A stretch of DNA of 43,104 bases from Echinostoma caproni (taxonomy: Eukaryota; Platyhelminthes; Trematoda; Plagiorchiida; Echinostomatidae). Under the pieces are notes generated by a model, which saw nothing but the letters and a program-made list of their open reading frames with translations, had not been told where the DNA came from and did not search any database. Location: NCBI GenBank assembly GCA_900618425.1, contig UZAN01041019.1, positions 1 to 43,104 on the forward strand, written 5' to 3'. The first letter of the stretch is position 1. Every line of letters starts with the position of its first letter. Below are positions 11,509-25,600 of the stretch, piece after piece. The position numbers and the translations under genes were made by a program.

Positions 11509-13361
11509 TTGGAACCCAATGATAAGCATTGAGTTCAGATTGTGAAGTAGTCAACTAGCCGTAATAGAGGTTGCTAGGGTGACCCAGATGTTGCACAATT
11601 CGTATCGGGATATATTTCACTGTATCTCATCAGGTGCATATAATATTCATGATCAAAATAAATATCCAGATACAAATTGTGCAACGTAAATCTACCTTAT
11701 TATCCATTCAAGTTCATTTCGGGATAAAAGTTGTTTCAACTCATCCAAATGTATCCGGTTCAAAAAGGAGACATGAACGTGGTACGGAATCAAATGAGGG
11801 AAAAATAGAAACAAACTTATTCAGACTTCTCACATGCGTCTAGGGATTTTGTTATATGCTGAACTGATGAAGCTAAAACGTTAACAATGAATTCGTTCGT
11901 TTTAGGTGCAAACTGACGGGGGTCTTCATCAGCATTGAAAGATGAAATCAGAAGTTTGTGGATGAAATAGTTCACCAATTCAAGAGAAGGGTAGTTGAGT
12001 AAAAATCAGTCTTTCTTCCTATGTCCAAGAACCTTTGGGCATAAAACAGAGCCACTGTTATCTTGGACACATGTTCAATCAAAGCACCTACCTCAGTGTA
12101 TAAAGAATTAAATCTGTTTGACTGAACCAACTATATACTGGGGCCCTCCTAACGATCGACACAATTCAGCGGGAATGCCATGAGGAAGAAGAGGAAATCA
12201 CAGGTCACAATAAGTCACAGATGAATGAACACAAATCGAGCATCATTCTGCTGCAAGGTATGGAATCAGCTGTATAAAATCGAATGCGTGCTTAACTTGC
12301 TTCTGATTCTGGGTAATAAAAGTCTGGTTATCCAATCTATTTTCTCCGTTACTATGTTCAATTCGTGCATGTTGATTAGAGCAATTTTTCCACTCTGGAA
12401 GCCAGTTAAGATAAGCCTTATTGTCGAGAGAAACAGGAACACTCTAGCGTCTATGGCCCTCACTTTGGTGCCACCAAATTTCTGAGAGCGTGTTAATTAG
12501 GTAAATGTTGCCTTTAATGGGTTCAACCGAGTCTTTTCAGTTTGCTAACGCATTTTTGGCACAGTACTGTCGCTAAGTTGCGTCTACCTTGGACAGGAAG
12601 TTCTTACTTTGCTTCACTAAGAATGGCCACTTGGGGAAGGACGAAGCAGCTTCATGAAAGGTCTCTGATTGCTTTCACCCATGGGTAACAGCTGATTTGC
12701 ACATCCTTCTGCTTCTTTTGACTGTGAAGTTCAGTCTGTGTCCTGTACGTGACTATTAAGAGACCAACCCTAAACGTCCTTCAGTTAGGTGAAAAATGAC
12801 TCTTGTAATCTGAAACCGTCGTTTGTAGGAAAATGTGACAGAACAGCATCAGATGAAAAATTTCTTACACGATTATAATATAACCCCATTTGATGCAAAC
12901 CCGGTTCAATAGTTTCTGAATTAAACCAATTACAGCCATACTCCCCACCTGCACCTGACTTCGAATCCTAGGTGCCACAACTAAGATACAAACAGATGTC
13001 TCCACCCAGCCATGGCATATATCTCGTCAACAGATGGGAACAGAAACTCTGCATGACAATTGGCAATTCATGATTACTTTATTTCAGCTGAATTAATCCT
13101 TGGATAATAACTTAAAGATGTGTACACGGTTATCACGTGAGATAATTGTGAAAAAATAAGTGACAGCTACGGGAAATGCTAGTAATTTCCATGTCTGTAG
13201 TAGGAGCAAATAAAGGAAGATCGAAATACAAACATCGATGGGATTAAATTATCACAGGAAACTGGAATGATTGCAAAAATTGGCCGATTCGGAATAGAGA
13301 AAAAAAAACATCAAATGAAAGAGAGAAAAAATGGAAAAATAGATTTTTGATTGCTGGTCGA
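11509..13361. other. 3' flank of the TMEM62-like gene, nothing recognised
   Basis: AT-rich sequence downstream of the stop codon at 13362-13364 (minus-strand sense). It would contain the 3' UTR of that gene next to the stop; I could not pick a convincing poly(A) site. Short ORFs at 11634-11843 and 12225-12485 match nothing I know. Confidence 0.4.
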
Positions 13362-13622
13362 TCAAAGGGATCGTGGTACTCGATAGGTCAGATACCAACT
13401 GATCACAAGAGGCAGGATTCGTCCCGGGCTCAAACAAGCGGCGAGGACACCGTACGGAAAAGCAACGGTGAGGAGAATGAAAGCTATTTGTAAGACGGAG
13501 AAAATTATTGTACATATAACGAGTGGATCCCATGTGGAACGAGGGCACCGATTCACAAACGCACGTGACCCATCAGATGTCCGGATAGCGACCACGATGA
13601 CAAGCAGGAAAAACGACCAGAG
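13362..13622 (-). CDS. TMEM62: TMEM62-like terminal exon with stop codon
   Basis: Starts after CCCCTCTTATCTTCCAG, 261 bases, phase 0, ending in TGA at 13364-13362. It encodes three hydrophobic segments: L-W-S-F-F-L-L-V-I-V-V-A, then V-I-C-T-I-I-F-S-V-L-Q-I-A-F-I-L-L, and A-F-P-Y-G-V-L-A-A-C-L-S-P-G-R followed by L-P-L-V-I-S-W-Y-L. The Y-G-x-L-A-x-x-x-S-P-x-R motif is conserved near the C-terminus of TMEM62. The protein ends about 20 residues after it, a shorter tail than in vertebrates. Confidence 0.9.
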   Translation of the reverse strand, partial: LWSFFLLVIVVAIRTSDGSRAFVNRCPRSTWDPLVICTIIFSVLQIAFILLTVAFPYGVLAACLSPGRILPLVISWYLTYRVPRSL

Positions 13623-16600
13623 CTGGAAGATAAGAGGGGAAAAGGAACGGAAGTGTGTCAATAGAGCCGGATTCGACCAATAGAATAAGCATAACAGAAT
13701 GACTAAGATATTTACTAACTGATAAACTTTGGCACAAATGTTCGAATATTTTAGCAAAGGAGAAACAAGATTGTGAAGGATTCATTGCATCAATAATGAA
13801 AACAACATCAGCTGCAATTTGTCTTCTGCTGCAGGTCCGGATGACTCACATGAGGCCCTCTTCAAATTTGGTGCTGCTTCTCTAGCTGGGGTAATCGCCT
13901 CCATTGTAAATGAATTTCTTAACACTTCTACTAGCCACGATTGTTGGAGATCGGTCACAATCATACCAATCCCCAAAGCATCCAACTCTTCTATCCTCTC
14001 CAAACGTTTTCGCCCCATAACACTAACACCTTCAGCTCTTAAATTGACTGAAAAGGCCATCCTCCAACGCCTTCAGCAGTCTATAAACATTCCTAGTTTG
14101 ATTACAAGCCTAATACGTAAACGTTGGACGCAGTCTCCACCCTCATCCATTTTATCACCAAGACTTTGAAGAGCTCTGTTAAGGCTGTCCGGTGTTTTTC
14201 TGGACTGAAATGGTTTGAATGCCCCAAGCAGTTTCTAGCTTGGCTATCTAACAATTTTACTGATAGAGTACAAACCATTAGATTGAGGAAGGCCACATCG
14301 AAACCCTTAGTCAACAAGTCTTACTCCGCGGTCTAACCATTATTAGTCGTATCTCTTCTATTCCTGTGAATGAGTTGCCTTTAAAGCTTTCAGAGCATCA
14401 TGTAACGTCCTGTGTGAAATTTGCTGAGAGGATTCTCACAGATCCTGACTACCCATTGCACGCAGAACTGACACGTCGTCGTTCCCATCATTCAACACGC
14501 TCCCAATTCCGCTGAATCTCACCTCGAATTAACGCTTACCGAAATTCACCTACACCGTATCTTGCTCGTCTACTCATTAACAAAGAGGGGTGAATAAGTG
14601 AACTTTGTCTTAACCTCGGATTATGAAATGTCCCCATGTCTGCAAAAACTTTTCTCTCCGTTGATTATGTACATTGTGACGGTTAGCGTGTATGATTTTT
14701 TAAACTGAAATGTGAGCTCCAGTGCTTGCAAATACATCATAATACGATACAATAGACTGCTGCATCGGAAAACGATAAGGGGTGAAAGTATATATGAAGT
14801 TTATTTGACATTTTTGTGCATGAAATAACTGGAACCGGAAGCGATCCCTTTTGAAACACAAAAAAGTTCAGCAATCACATAAATGAAGTTAACTAATTTG
14901 TTTTTGGTGATCCGACGTAACTTTGGAAAACCGATGTGGGTAGTTTTAGCCATTGTCATGGACTAATTTTGCAAAAGAATTCCATTTAAAAATGACTCAC
15001 ATAGGAAAGTTCCGAATTAAAATCAAGAAGAAAAAGAGTAGGTATGAAAGAAACAAGCCTGTGACAAAAAAAGATGTTTTGGAAAAGACTGCAACGACCC
15101 AAACGCGGTTGTGATGGTCCGAGAGCAAAGAAAAGACCTCGAATGTATTTGTTCAATCACATAACTCTTTGCTCGTTCTGGACAGAGAACATCAAACCTC
15201 AGAGCAATGCGAAGCCCAAATAATCGAGAACCAAGTCGATCGAAAAATAATCTACGGTATTATTTTGGCCACAATCAGGAATACATAAAGCAGTCATACC
15301 TCTGACAGTCTGAATCACTATCCAACCAAAGTGTAACAAATAATCACACAAATTATCCGTGGTAACAAAAAATAAATAGCAAAATGAGTAATTTGAAATA
15401 TCTTCCAAATAATTCTGGACCGAACGCTTCAACAGATCAAGCAAAAATAATCTTGAGTATTACAGCCAAAACAAGTTGAATATAACCGACAGCAACAGTT
15501 AGTTAAACAAGGAGCGCTCAATCGAAACTGAAATAGTAAAAAACCAAGAAGCAGGACTCAGTCTCATTTACACATGCCTCTGCAAGCCTCAGTACGTTCG
15601 GGAGTGGGTGTCCAAGGTTTGGACTGATCACTATTCCCTTACACCTCGCGAAATGATCCCATACAACCAAGGGTCTCGAACAGCGTCTGCTGAAGAAACC
15701 CTGCTAGCTGCCTTATCGTGGCGGAGGTGTTTTCCCACCAAAGTGAGAGGACAAACAGCCAACATCCGGGTTGGTGGACCACTGGTAGTTCACCCAGGGG
15801 AGTTGGCCGAAAATCCTGATTCCAAAACAACCAAGAGGCGTACGAACCACACCTTCCTGGTTTTGGCAATGGTCACCAGTTCGATTGGGCACCTTGGACG
15901 TTCGACCCCGACCGAAGGGCGAATGATCCGATGAACTCGACACCGGCTCCCAATGGATTGCGGTTTTCACACACCGCCCCGCTGCTTTGCGTGTCAGGCT
16001 TTGGCTAGCCGAAGGCTCCGGTTGTGGATTCCTGAAGAAAATTTACCTGCCTTGGCCTAGGCTACCTGGCAGTACTCAGCTCACACGCAAATCATGGAAG
16101 GTTTTTCATTTTCATAAAGATTATTGTACCATGATGTGTCTGGCACATAGTCGGGCGTCAGACGTATGTGAAATATATGTATCATTATAAGTGGTATGTG
16201 AATGATTGGACAAAATTTCCCCGGAAGCACACAACCGGTTTCGCGGTTCTTACCGCTTGTCAGGCACACGTACCCAGTAATCTTTTATCCGTTCATTCAT
16301 ATACTTGTACCCAGGAAGTGTATTTTCGTCACAACAACCTTTTTTGCATATATAAATGTATATGCGCACAAAGCACTTGAAACGTTTGTTCACTAAAAAG
16401 GTGAAGTATAAAGCTCAGAATAGAGAATTCACGTACGTAAAAACCACTGCCCGAATAGCAGTAGGATAGCGAAGAAGGGTAAGAAAATGCAAGGCATTTT
16501 TGAGGAATTTTCAATCTCATTTGGAGTTACAAAGACATTGTCTCCCGGGAAATGAAGATGATATTAAAATTGCCCGTCTATGGAGGATTGTATCTATCCG

Positions 16601-19600
16601 GTCTAGATTCCACATTGATGTGGTGTGATAGCTCACGCGCTTTCATGTATTAGAGCACTATAAAGGATGGATCTCACAGTTACAAACTCCATCATGCTTA
16701 GATGGTTCATGAATAAAGCCCAGAAATAGTTCAGTATCGGAAGGCCCACTGATTAACGATCATCAGACTTCCTTCGATCAATCACCGCCTCTGGAGAAGC
16801 TGAATAACGGTCTAAGATCTCCACTCAACGAGCTTAGGTACCTGGGCTACAGGTTGGGCAACCCCAAGTCAATAACGTGCTGCCCATCCATATTTCACCT
16901 GTTTTGATGAATGCATCAGGCTTAAAACCTAGCTCAAGCAACGTGCCAATAACCGACAAATCAGCGAACAACGTACAAAACGTGCATGTTGCAGTTTTTA
17001 CGATAGTTATTTGTTTAAGCCTTGTGTTGGATCTACATCCCACTACCTTGTAGGTAATACTGTTTAGTCAAACGCTCCCAAAGACAAAAAATATTCGTTG
17101 GTGTGAAGTACTACGAAGTATGTTGTGCGCAGTACGGATTGATGGTTCAATGAGAGTCAACAGCAAAAGAACGAAGTACAGTTGCTTATTTGTTGCGTCC
17201 CTATAAGCGACGCCGATATTACTCCAGGCAGAAAGATGTCCGATGTGCAAGTCTCAGATTACAAACGAACCATTGAGCGAAGATATAGGCGGGTTTCAAG
17301 CTTTTGTGAATGCTCTGTGTAACTATTTTCGGCATTTATTTTGCACCTTTGATGTGTTCATGCGGCTACAGGATTAGGTTGATCTAGCTACCGATTTCGC
17401 TCTAACAGGAGACGTAAAAGAGTGAACAAAGATTGCTAATTCGGTAGTTACAGGGGGCAATGATTCTTGGGTGAAACTTCGGGAAGAAGAAAGGGAAGGT
17501 TCAATTGGTAATGGCCAGCTCGGGACACTTTTAACCCTATCGCGACATTTGGTTCTCCGTGAAAAGGCGAATGCAAGCTGCAGTTTCCTATTCAGTTCCT
17601 ATACACAGTGCATGAAGACGATCATCACGAGAACGAGATAAACATAGACTGCCGGTGTTCGAACAGCGCTGTCTACATCACATTGCACGAGCCTGGCCCA
17701 GCGAAAACTGTTTGGATAGTGGCGGTCACGCACTGGAGTAAGTGGTTGACCTCCATAAATTACCGTCGCTGGGGCTTGTGTCACGTCTGTCACCGGATAG
17801 GCTTCCTTGGCATGTAAATTTTGCCAAGGCAGGCAGTAGTATATGGAAGAAGGCCAACAGTGACCACATTAAGACTAGGCACCGGGATATAAAAACTGCG
17901 GCTCATTAGGATCGCCGTAGTTTTCCTGATTTAGAACCTTTTGATCAACGTAATCAATGGTAAGAGACATTAGGTTATATGACTGAGTGTGATGAGCGGT
18001 AACACCTATGCATTTTACTCACTTTCTAACCAGATCTGGCATACCTACTTCACTCACTCGGCAATTCCTTCCTCAATGGATGAACGAAAGAATAACTGAG
18101 CGACAGTAAATAAAACCGTCGCACAACAGTGCAAGACTAATGGTTGTATAAACTGAATAGCAGAGTAGTATATGGAACCCCGAAACGGATATTCAAGAAG
18201 AAAGGCAGATGCGATACTAGCTTTGAAGTGAACAGCCAGGACTACATAGGACTGGTGGGGAGAAAGAGTGCATTCTCTTCAAGTGCAGCTCATAAGCACG
18301 ACCACTACTGTGTTATTTCCATCAAGATTGAAATGGAAGCATACATAAGGAAATCGAAGTCCCTGATTTAATTCGCCCCTGCCCCACTGAAAGAATTACT
18401 ATGAACAACAACTGCATAAACATTATAAAACTGGACAGAGTTCAATGGAGAACAAACAATGTAAGATGAATGAGTGAAAAATTATTGAGTTCACTATAAA
18501 AACGTCCATTAGCTTATACACCTTTTCTCAAAACCCATAATTTTCGAGCCCCAACCGTCGCAATCGTGTCAGATGTTGCAGCGTTTAAAAACTGATGGTA
18601 GTAATAGGAGAGTATTTTTTCATTATTCGCGGACTGTTAATATACCCATCTGTCCAAAACGGGGTTCACTTTAAGTGTATATAGGGCACCGACACCTGTG
18701 CCATTTTATTGGATTACTTTTATTTATGTCAGGGCTTGCATATGTAAAACAATATATCGTTTGTGTGTTACATTTGGAGTTTTTACTGACAGGAGCAGAG
18801 CACTTTAAATGACAACATTGAAGCCATACGACAGGTGCTAAACGGTTAGACGGTACGGGCATGTTAAACCCTTCCCCAACGAATGTGGTGCTGCATGCGA
18901 CCGCCACACCTCATTTCTTAACCAGGCTTTGTAACATTAACATTTGTAGAGAATAAAATGCTTCTACGTCCGTTGACCTCATAAGGTTCCGATACTTCTT
19001 GACCTTACTCGCCTACAGTGGCATGACGAAAGTTTTTGCGTCGAGGCTAAAGGACTATGACTAAAGCATTGTAGGTTTTGGCTCAAGTTTGATGGGAAAA
19101 GGTAAAGATATATGACGATCTCGGATTGAGGACAGGTTTCTATGTAGCTCAAGAAGAAACTGGGACCACGTGCAATTTATGGCTTGAAAGATGAAGTCAA
19201 CAATAACAATGAAACCAAGTCGGGGTGGGGGACAAATCACGAGAATGAGTACAAGAAGGCAGGTGTGAAACCAAAACACAGAAGCAATATGATTACTGGA
19301 AGGTATATAACGGGATTTACGGTACGAATAGAGAAGAATCGATAAACATATTCACATGAGTTTTCATACTCCTCCGGTGTTTGAATTCATCTGAGAAATA
19401 GTGTCTACATTCAGCACTTGCACAATACAACGGACCATCACTCCCGCATTAGACGCACAGCCTGTACGAATCCACTCGAACACGTGCATCTGAATGTGAT
19501 CTCATTGATCAGAACGCTAATGAACTACTTTGTTCGTGAATACAGTTTAGGCGATCATGGTTGAAATGAATGAAACCCACTTGAACAGTACACTTCATCG

Positions 19601-22600
19601 CTGTTCTCAACTAGTTCAAAGCTTGCCCGCAAGTTCAGACGAGTCGAGGTTAGCCCTCTCGTGGAACAAACAGTACAAAAACCAGGTGGACACGCGAATT
19701 ATATGATCTAAGTTGAGAGAAACTGGTTCGAGAATGCAAATCAGATGCCAAACAGAATGTTAACTTATTCACATTGCTCTTTAGGAATGTGATATTCCGC
19801 AACTTATCAAATTGTGCTGAAAATTCTTCACTTTTTGTTTATAACAATCAGAGCAATGGCCGATGAGTGATTAGTATTTCATTAACTATCTCTCGTGTTG
19901 CGCACCATCAATCAACTACACAGGGTGAGTTCAGGGAAACTGGGTCAAGAAACACAATATTTTGAGTGAACTGGTTAAAAGATCAATCAGCCTATGTCAG
20001 CATCCAGAAGACAAGAATTCCCGTACAATACATACCAGCATTCATGAATAGACGGTCTAAACGGACAGAATTCTGTTTCCGGACTTAGGGGAAAGCGCTC
20101 TTAGTTAAGTATATCATCTCGTGCTATGAAGTACTGGCTAATCAAGTACCTCGTTAACGGTTCATTTCACAGTTCAGGATGAGTGGGGTATTCTGCGGGA
20201 CACATTGTATACAATACGAATGGATTGAAAATAAATCTGACAAAATTGAAGTTGACAAAAATCAAACGGGGAGAAACAAAATAGTGCATTGGTTAAACAA
20301 AATACGATTAATATATTGTGCGTATTTTAAGTATGAATGAGGATATGTAAATTGTGGAAGAAAATCAAGCACCATGAGCATTCAAAATACGCAGTTTACT
20401 ACAGTCACAACACCGATTTGGGTTCGGACAGAATCCCTGTGAGTCTTGAAGCAACGGCATTAGTCACCATTTGAGCTTAATTGAGAAGGTCCGACCGGCG
20501 CCAGCGCTTGTCATCATTTACAACTCGCCATGGTACCATAAGACAATACTGACTCCAGGTTAACTGATATATGACATGTGAGGCAGTGGTCCCAGTACCT
20601 CCATTCAGGTGTCGTTGAAAATGCAAACTTTTAGTGGTTTTTAGCAGGAGTCATCCAGTTATTAGGTGCGTGCATTTCTCGGTCAGTATCAAGTTGTTTG
20701 TTTGATTAAAACCTCAAAAAGCCTCAGTACGTTCGGGAGTGGGTGTCCAAGGTTTGGACTGATCACTATTCCCTTACACCTCGCGAAATGATCCCATACA
20801 ACCAAGGGTCTCGAACAGCGTCTGCTGAAGAAACCCTGCTAGCTGCCTTATCGTGGCGGAGGTGTTTTCCCACCAAAGTGAGAGGACAAACAGCCAACAT
20901 CCGGGTTGGTGGACCACTGGTAGTTCACCCAGGGGAGTTGGCCAAAAATCCTGATTCCAAAACAACCAAGAGGCGTACGAACCACACCTTCCTGGTTTTG
21001 GCAATGGTCACCAGTTCGATTGGGCACCTTGGACGTTCGACCCCGACCGAAGGGCGAATGATCCGATGAACTCGACACCGGCTCCCAATGGATTGCGGTT
21101 TTCACACACCGCCCCGCTGCTTTGCGTGTCAGGCTTTGGCTAGCCGAAGGCTCCGGTTGTGGATTCCTGAAGAAAATCTACCCGTCTTGGCCTAGGCTAC
21201 CTGGCAGTACTCAGCCCACAAGCCAATCATGGAACGCTTTTCTTTTTTAAAAACATTATTGTACCATGATTTGCTAGGCACATAGTCTGCCCTCAAACAA
21301 GTGTGAAATATATATATATCTTGGTTAAATAAATGTTCGTATTTAAAGAGCAAAAAAGTTCCGTCAACCGTCGGTACATGTTCGTTTTTTCTTTATCGGC
21401 TCACGCTGGAGTTCAAGGATATGCACCGGAAATCCGTTAGTCAGTAACGCCTATTTGATGGGTTGTTTCATTTCTTTTATTTGATCTGCTAAGCAGATTT
21501 TCCGTGCCCCGTAGAAAAGTCCAGACTAATCCACGAGTGAAGACGAATGAAGAGAAATTGAAGAATTCGAACTTGCGTTCTCACCAGGTTGCACTATGAC
21601 AGAGTTTACGCTGCAAGGTTTCATCGAAAGGTCTGTCCACCAAGTAAAGTTACATTTTGCTTCACAAAGCACAGAAAGATTGGGCTGAGAAGCGTTGCGA
21701 ATGTTACTATAAAGCGTAAAATATCATCAACATGATACCTTTTATGAAGAAAATCGACTAATATCACGTGTTAGTTGCTTTTCGATTATTCCGAGAAAAA
21801 ACTGGATTACAATGAGATCTAGAGGGTTTCCTACTGTTTGTGTCACGTTCAAAACCAAAAATGGATGACTCCTGTGCACCAAAGAATCAAATCTATGCAG
21901 TACACTAATAGGATACCTAAGTGAAAATTGTTTGTAAAATTAAAGTCATATAAATAATCGGTTCATTCGTGATACCTTTGTGAATGAGGAGAATGGAATA
22001 CATCGGATGGGAAATGATAGAGATGTGGTCCAAATTGTCTGACATCTCAAGAAGTGATCCTAACACATGACGGCGTTAAGGGCTTGTGAACGGATGCGGG
22101 GATACCAACGAGCCATCGTACAACTTTGTGACCTGTTGCGTTTTGTGTGAACAAAATGAGCCGTAAGTCCACTCGTGGTTTGGGGAATCTTCAGTGTTAG
22201 TCTCAAACGGACTAATCTGTTCCCAGCCTTCTGTTTATGTTTTCTGATATGAATCCATGCAAGAGTAAAAACTGAAGGTGTCGCAATATGTTTTCTATTC
22301 TTGATTTTCTGATAGGGTTAGTGGGTTGGATCTTTGTGTATCACGCTTCTCTTTGGTGTGATCTCTGTTCTCTTCGCTACCACAGCACCCAAACCTTTGA
22401 CCGATAGGAGAAACACCCCGGAGTCTGAGTTGCCTGGTATCATCAAGGTGTCGAATGAAGGGATCATTCAGACATTGTTCGGTAATCTCGATCACTTTTG
22501 CTCTGAACCAACCAGTTTTTGTTGTTAAAACAAGCAGCAAATTCTTCAGCTGATCACAAAAGCTTTCGAATTGGATCTGTGTCTGTGACTGCTTCATTTA

Positions 22601-25600
22601 ATTTGATGGAAATTTGAATTTTTATTCCATAGATGGAGTAGAGATTTGCAACTTAGGCAGTTCGAAGTGAGATGCTGTGAGCGGGTGCATTTGCATCCGA
22701 CGAAAAAAACTGAGCACTGTTTGGGCTTACATAGGGATATGCAGTTTCCGATGTGACTTTACGTAGAGCTTTTCTGACCAAATTCTCGAATCCGATGTGA
22801 CATAGTAGGGTCAGCGAGGAGAATATAGTTGTATTTCGCGGAACTCGCACATTTTTCGCCCGCAGATTCTATGATCCTACTGAGATCGACGACAAAATTT
22901 CCGGAAAATTATTGGTAAAATTCAAAATAACGCATCATTGAAGTGAGTAGTTCATCAAATGCCCCTTAACTCATTATTGGTTAACAATGAGAAAATGCGT
23001 TAACGAGACTGGTAAATGGGACGAGGAACTCAGCATGCTCCTGAATCCGTCTCATGAGGGCGGAGAAAACTGTCGGACTAACAGATTAATCACCAAATAG
23101 TTCGCAATTCAGGTATCGGCAATTGGCTGATGAAACAAATTCATAGAGGTGAGTTGTTTACACCGGAATTTTCGTTGTGTGAAACTTTACCTGGCATCAG
23201 TGTTGTCGTTGCTTTGCGACCCATTGAGATGATGATACTGTTTGAGATGAGAGCGCATGAACCAAGTAAAAATCACCAGTAAAAACAGTGCATTCAGTAT
23301 GTTGTGGGTAGTCATACAATTTGATGATTGGACTAGGTTTAAGCGATCATCCGATTCGCATTTTCATGCGGCTACAAACCAGCAGAATACCACGACTCAG
23401 CGTGTGCAAGCAACTACACAAAGATCGCAGGTGAGATTAGTCCATGGTTGAGTCCGATACCAAACGGAAAATTATAGTGATACTCCTCATAAGCGTATAA
23501 TTAACACCGGTAGATGTGCACAAGACTCGATGGAAAATCACACAGATGGTGTGACAGACGATAGACAGAAACAATCTCTCTCGAAAGTGATGCTAACCTG
23601 TAGTAGCTCAAGCTCGTACGTCAGAGCCTCCATGATCAGTGTCCCGCCAATGACAATACCGAAACTGAATAGCGCACCAAAATGGTCAGGGATCAGAAAT
23701 CCCATAAAAGTCGGACCTAGAGAAAGAAAGAAAACAGTTAAAACAGACTAAATGTGCTGTTTAGTCTCGTTATTTTATAACCGAGTAAAAAGTTATGGAC
23801 ACCGAATAAGTTGAGCATGTTGTTTCGTACATTATTTGAATTGTGTATAGGGAAATGAAAAAGCCGTTTCTAATCCTGAATTCCTCAGGAAGCTCGATTC
23901 GATCCTTTAGGGTCGTACAAACATGAATGAGTACGCGACGGATCAGCCGATAAGAGAACTGCATTTCAACTTTCTATCTGATTTCGAAAGCCCGCAATGT
24001 TCGGTCTTATTGCTTGCAGCCGCTACCAACATCAGTATATCGGCCTTCCCCTTGTGTATTCCACACCATCCAGAAACAAACGTGTCTACAAGTCGTATCA
24101 CGAGCACCGCCCAGACAAATTCAGTTTTCTCGGGATAAACAGAATGAACAAACGGGCTGCACTCCCTAAGCCAATGAGAGGGATAACTGACCGAAGATGG
24201 CAGCCCAAAGACAAATTCTTTTTCCTTTTCATATTCACATTGCATTCGCAAGTGTCGTTTTGACAAACGATTTACTATTTCACGCCATGCGATCCTGTTC
24301 TGTTCCCACCAACCGATGATATTCGTGAAGAAGGTATTCCCATATAAAGCACGCAAGCGTCCTAATCAGGGATGAAGTTATCGTCAACCATGCACGGTCG
24401 CTCTGTGAACCTGAGTTGTGATTTCGTACTGGCAGAATGTAGGAAATATTAGATTACTACCAATATAGTTGTGATGATAAGGGAGAGCAAAAGAAGGGTC
24501 ACCTAGTAACCGACTAGTAATTGTATTTCGGCTTTTGGAACCCCAAAACCAATCAAGTCATTAGTAGCATATCCCTTACTGAGAGAACAAAAAATAATCG
24601 CGCTCCCATAGTACCAAGCACATGTGACGGAGATTTCGAACGGAAACTTAAAATGATGCCCATTTTTGGGCTGGCTGTGCTTCCACTCGTTGCTCTGGCC
24701 AAAATTGGATCAGTGTCAATGAAGGCGACATATGAAAAAGATTAGCTTGATTATTGAGTTCAGCCTCAATATAAGCTTCTGGGTAACACTGTGTAAGAAC
24801 AGCCCCCCCCCTCGCATGATCTGGTCCAGAGTTAACAAACCGATATAGGCGTTCGGATAAGGATTAGTAATGAGCTCTAGTAAGAGCAAATCCTAAGTTT
24901 GGCGCCCCCAGAGTGCAATATAGCCTGAAGATTGTGCGTGAAGATGAAGTATGAAGAATAACGACGAAAAGTCATTTGTTCTACAAATCATGAACTTAAA
25001 CGATAAGTACTGACTGTTAACGACTGGCCAAGGTGAATATCACATGTCCTCGATTTAGAAGGAAATTGCTAACAGGAACGCATTGCACTTGGTGTAGAGA
25101 GCTAAACTAACAGTAGCACCAATACCTTTACTGGTCTTTAGTTAATGGCATCTGGAATACCAAGACGATCCACTTGATGCAGATCTGCGCTCGATAACCT
25201 ATACCTTTTGCAAATCAATTTATCCGGATTACATTTTTAGTCGTCCCGTTGATGTCATCAGGGCTGCAGATCCACGTACTGTTCAAGCCTCATAGCGATG
25301 TCCAGATGATCAACATCCAGCATCATTATTCGCCAACTTTTTGCTGAAGAGCGAGGGCGACGGTGTGGAAATCAGCCTGTCATACAATCCTTAAATCCAA
25401 TGACACCTCGTCCATTTACCTTGGCCGTATGCGAACACGAATAGTATCTCNAGCTATTGATACTTAGATACACCCGTCAAATCAAGAATACAACCGGACT
25501 ATTTGAAACGTGAATTCCATCAAGAGTAAGAGTGCTTTGTGACGTAGGACGCGTAGGCGTATTGAGAGATACTATTTAATCTTACTTCGATGAGATGAAC

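Noticed and set aside
10482..11554. Four long ORFs (280-345 codons) crossing the gap
   Set aside because: They run through undetermined bases; only the 10482-10745 minus part has real, Penelope-like sequence.
15639..15970. Minus-strand ORFs in the 600-bp repeat (also at 20774-21105)
   Set aside because: Shadows of a repeated sequence; their duplication reflects the repeat, not a gene family.
23943..24356. 137-codon minus-strand ORF with a hydrophobic patch, in the TMEM62-like intron
   Set aside because: No acceptor/donor pair gives the phase required by the flanking exons, and the residues do not match the family; the direct 29.5-to-23.7 kb join is better.
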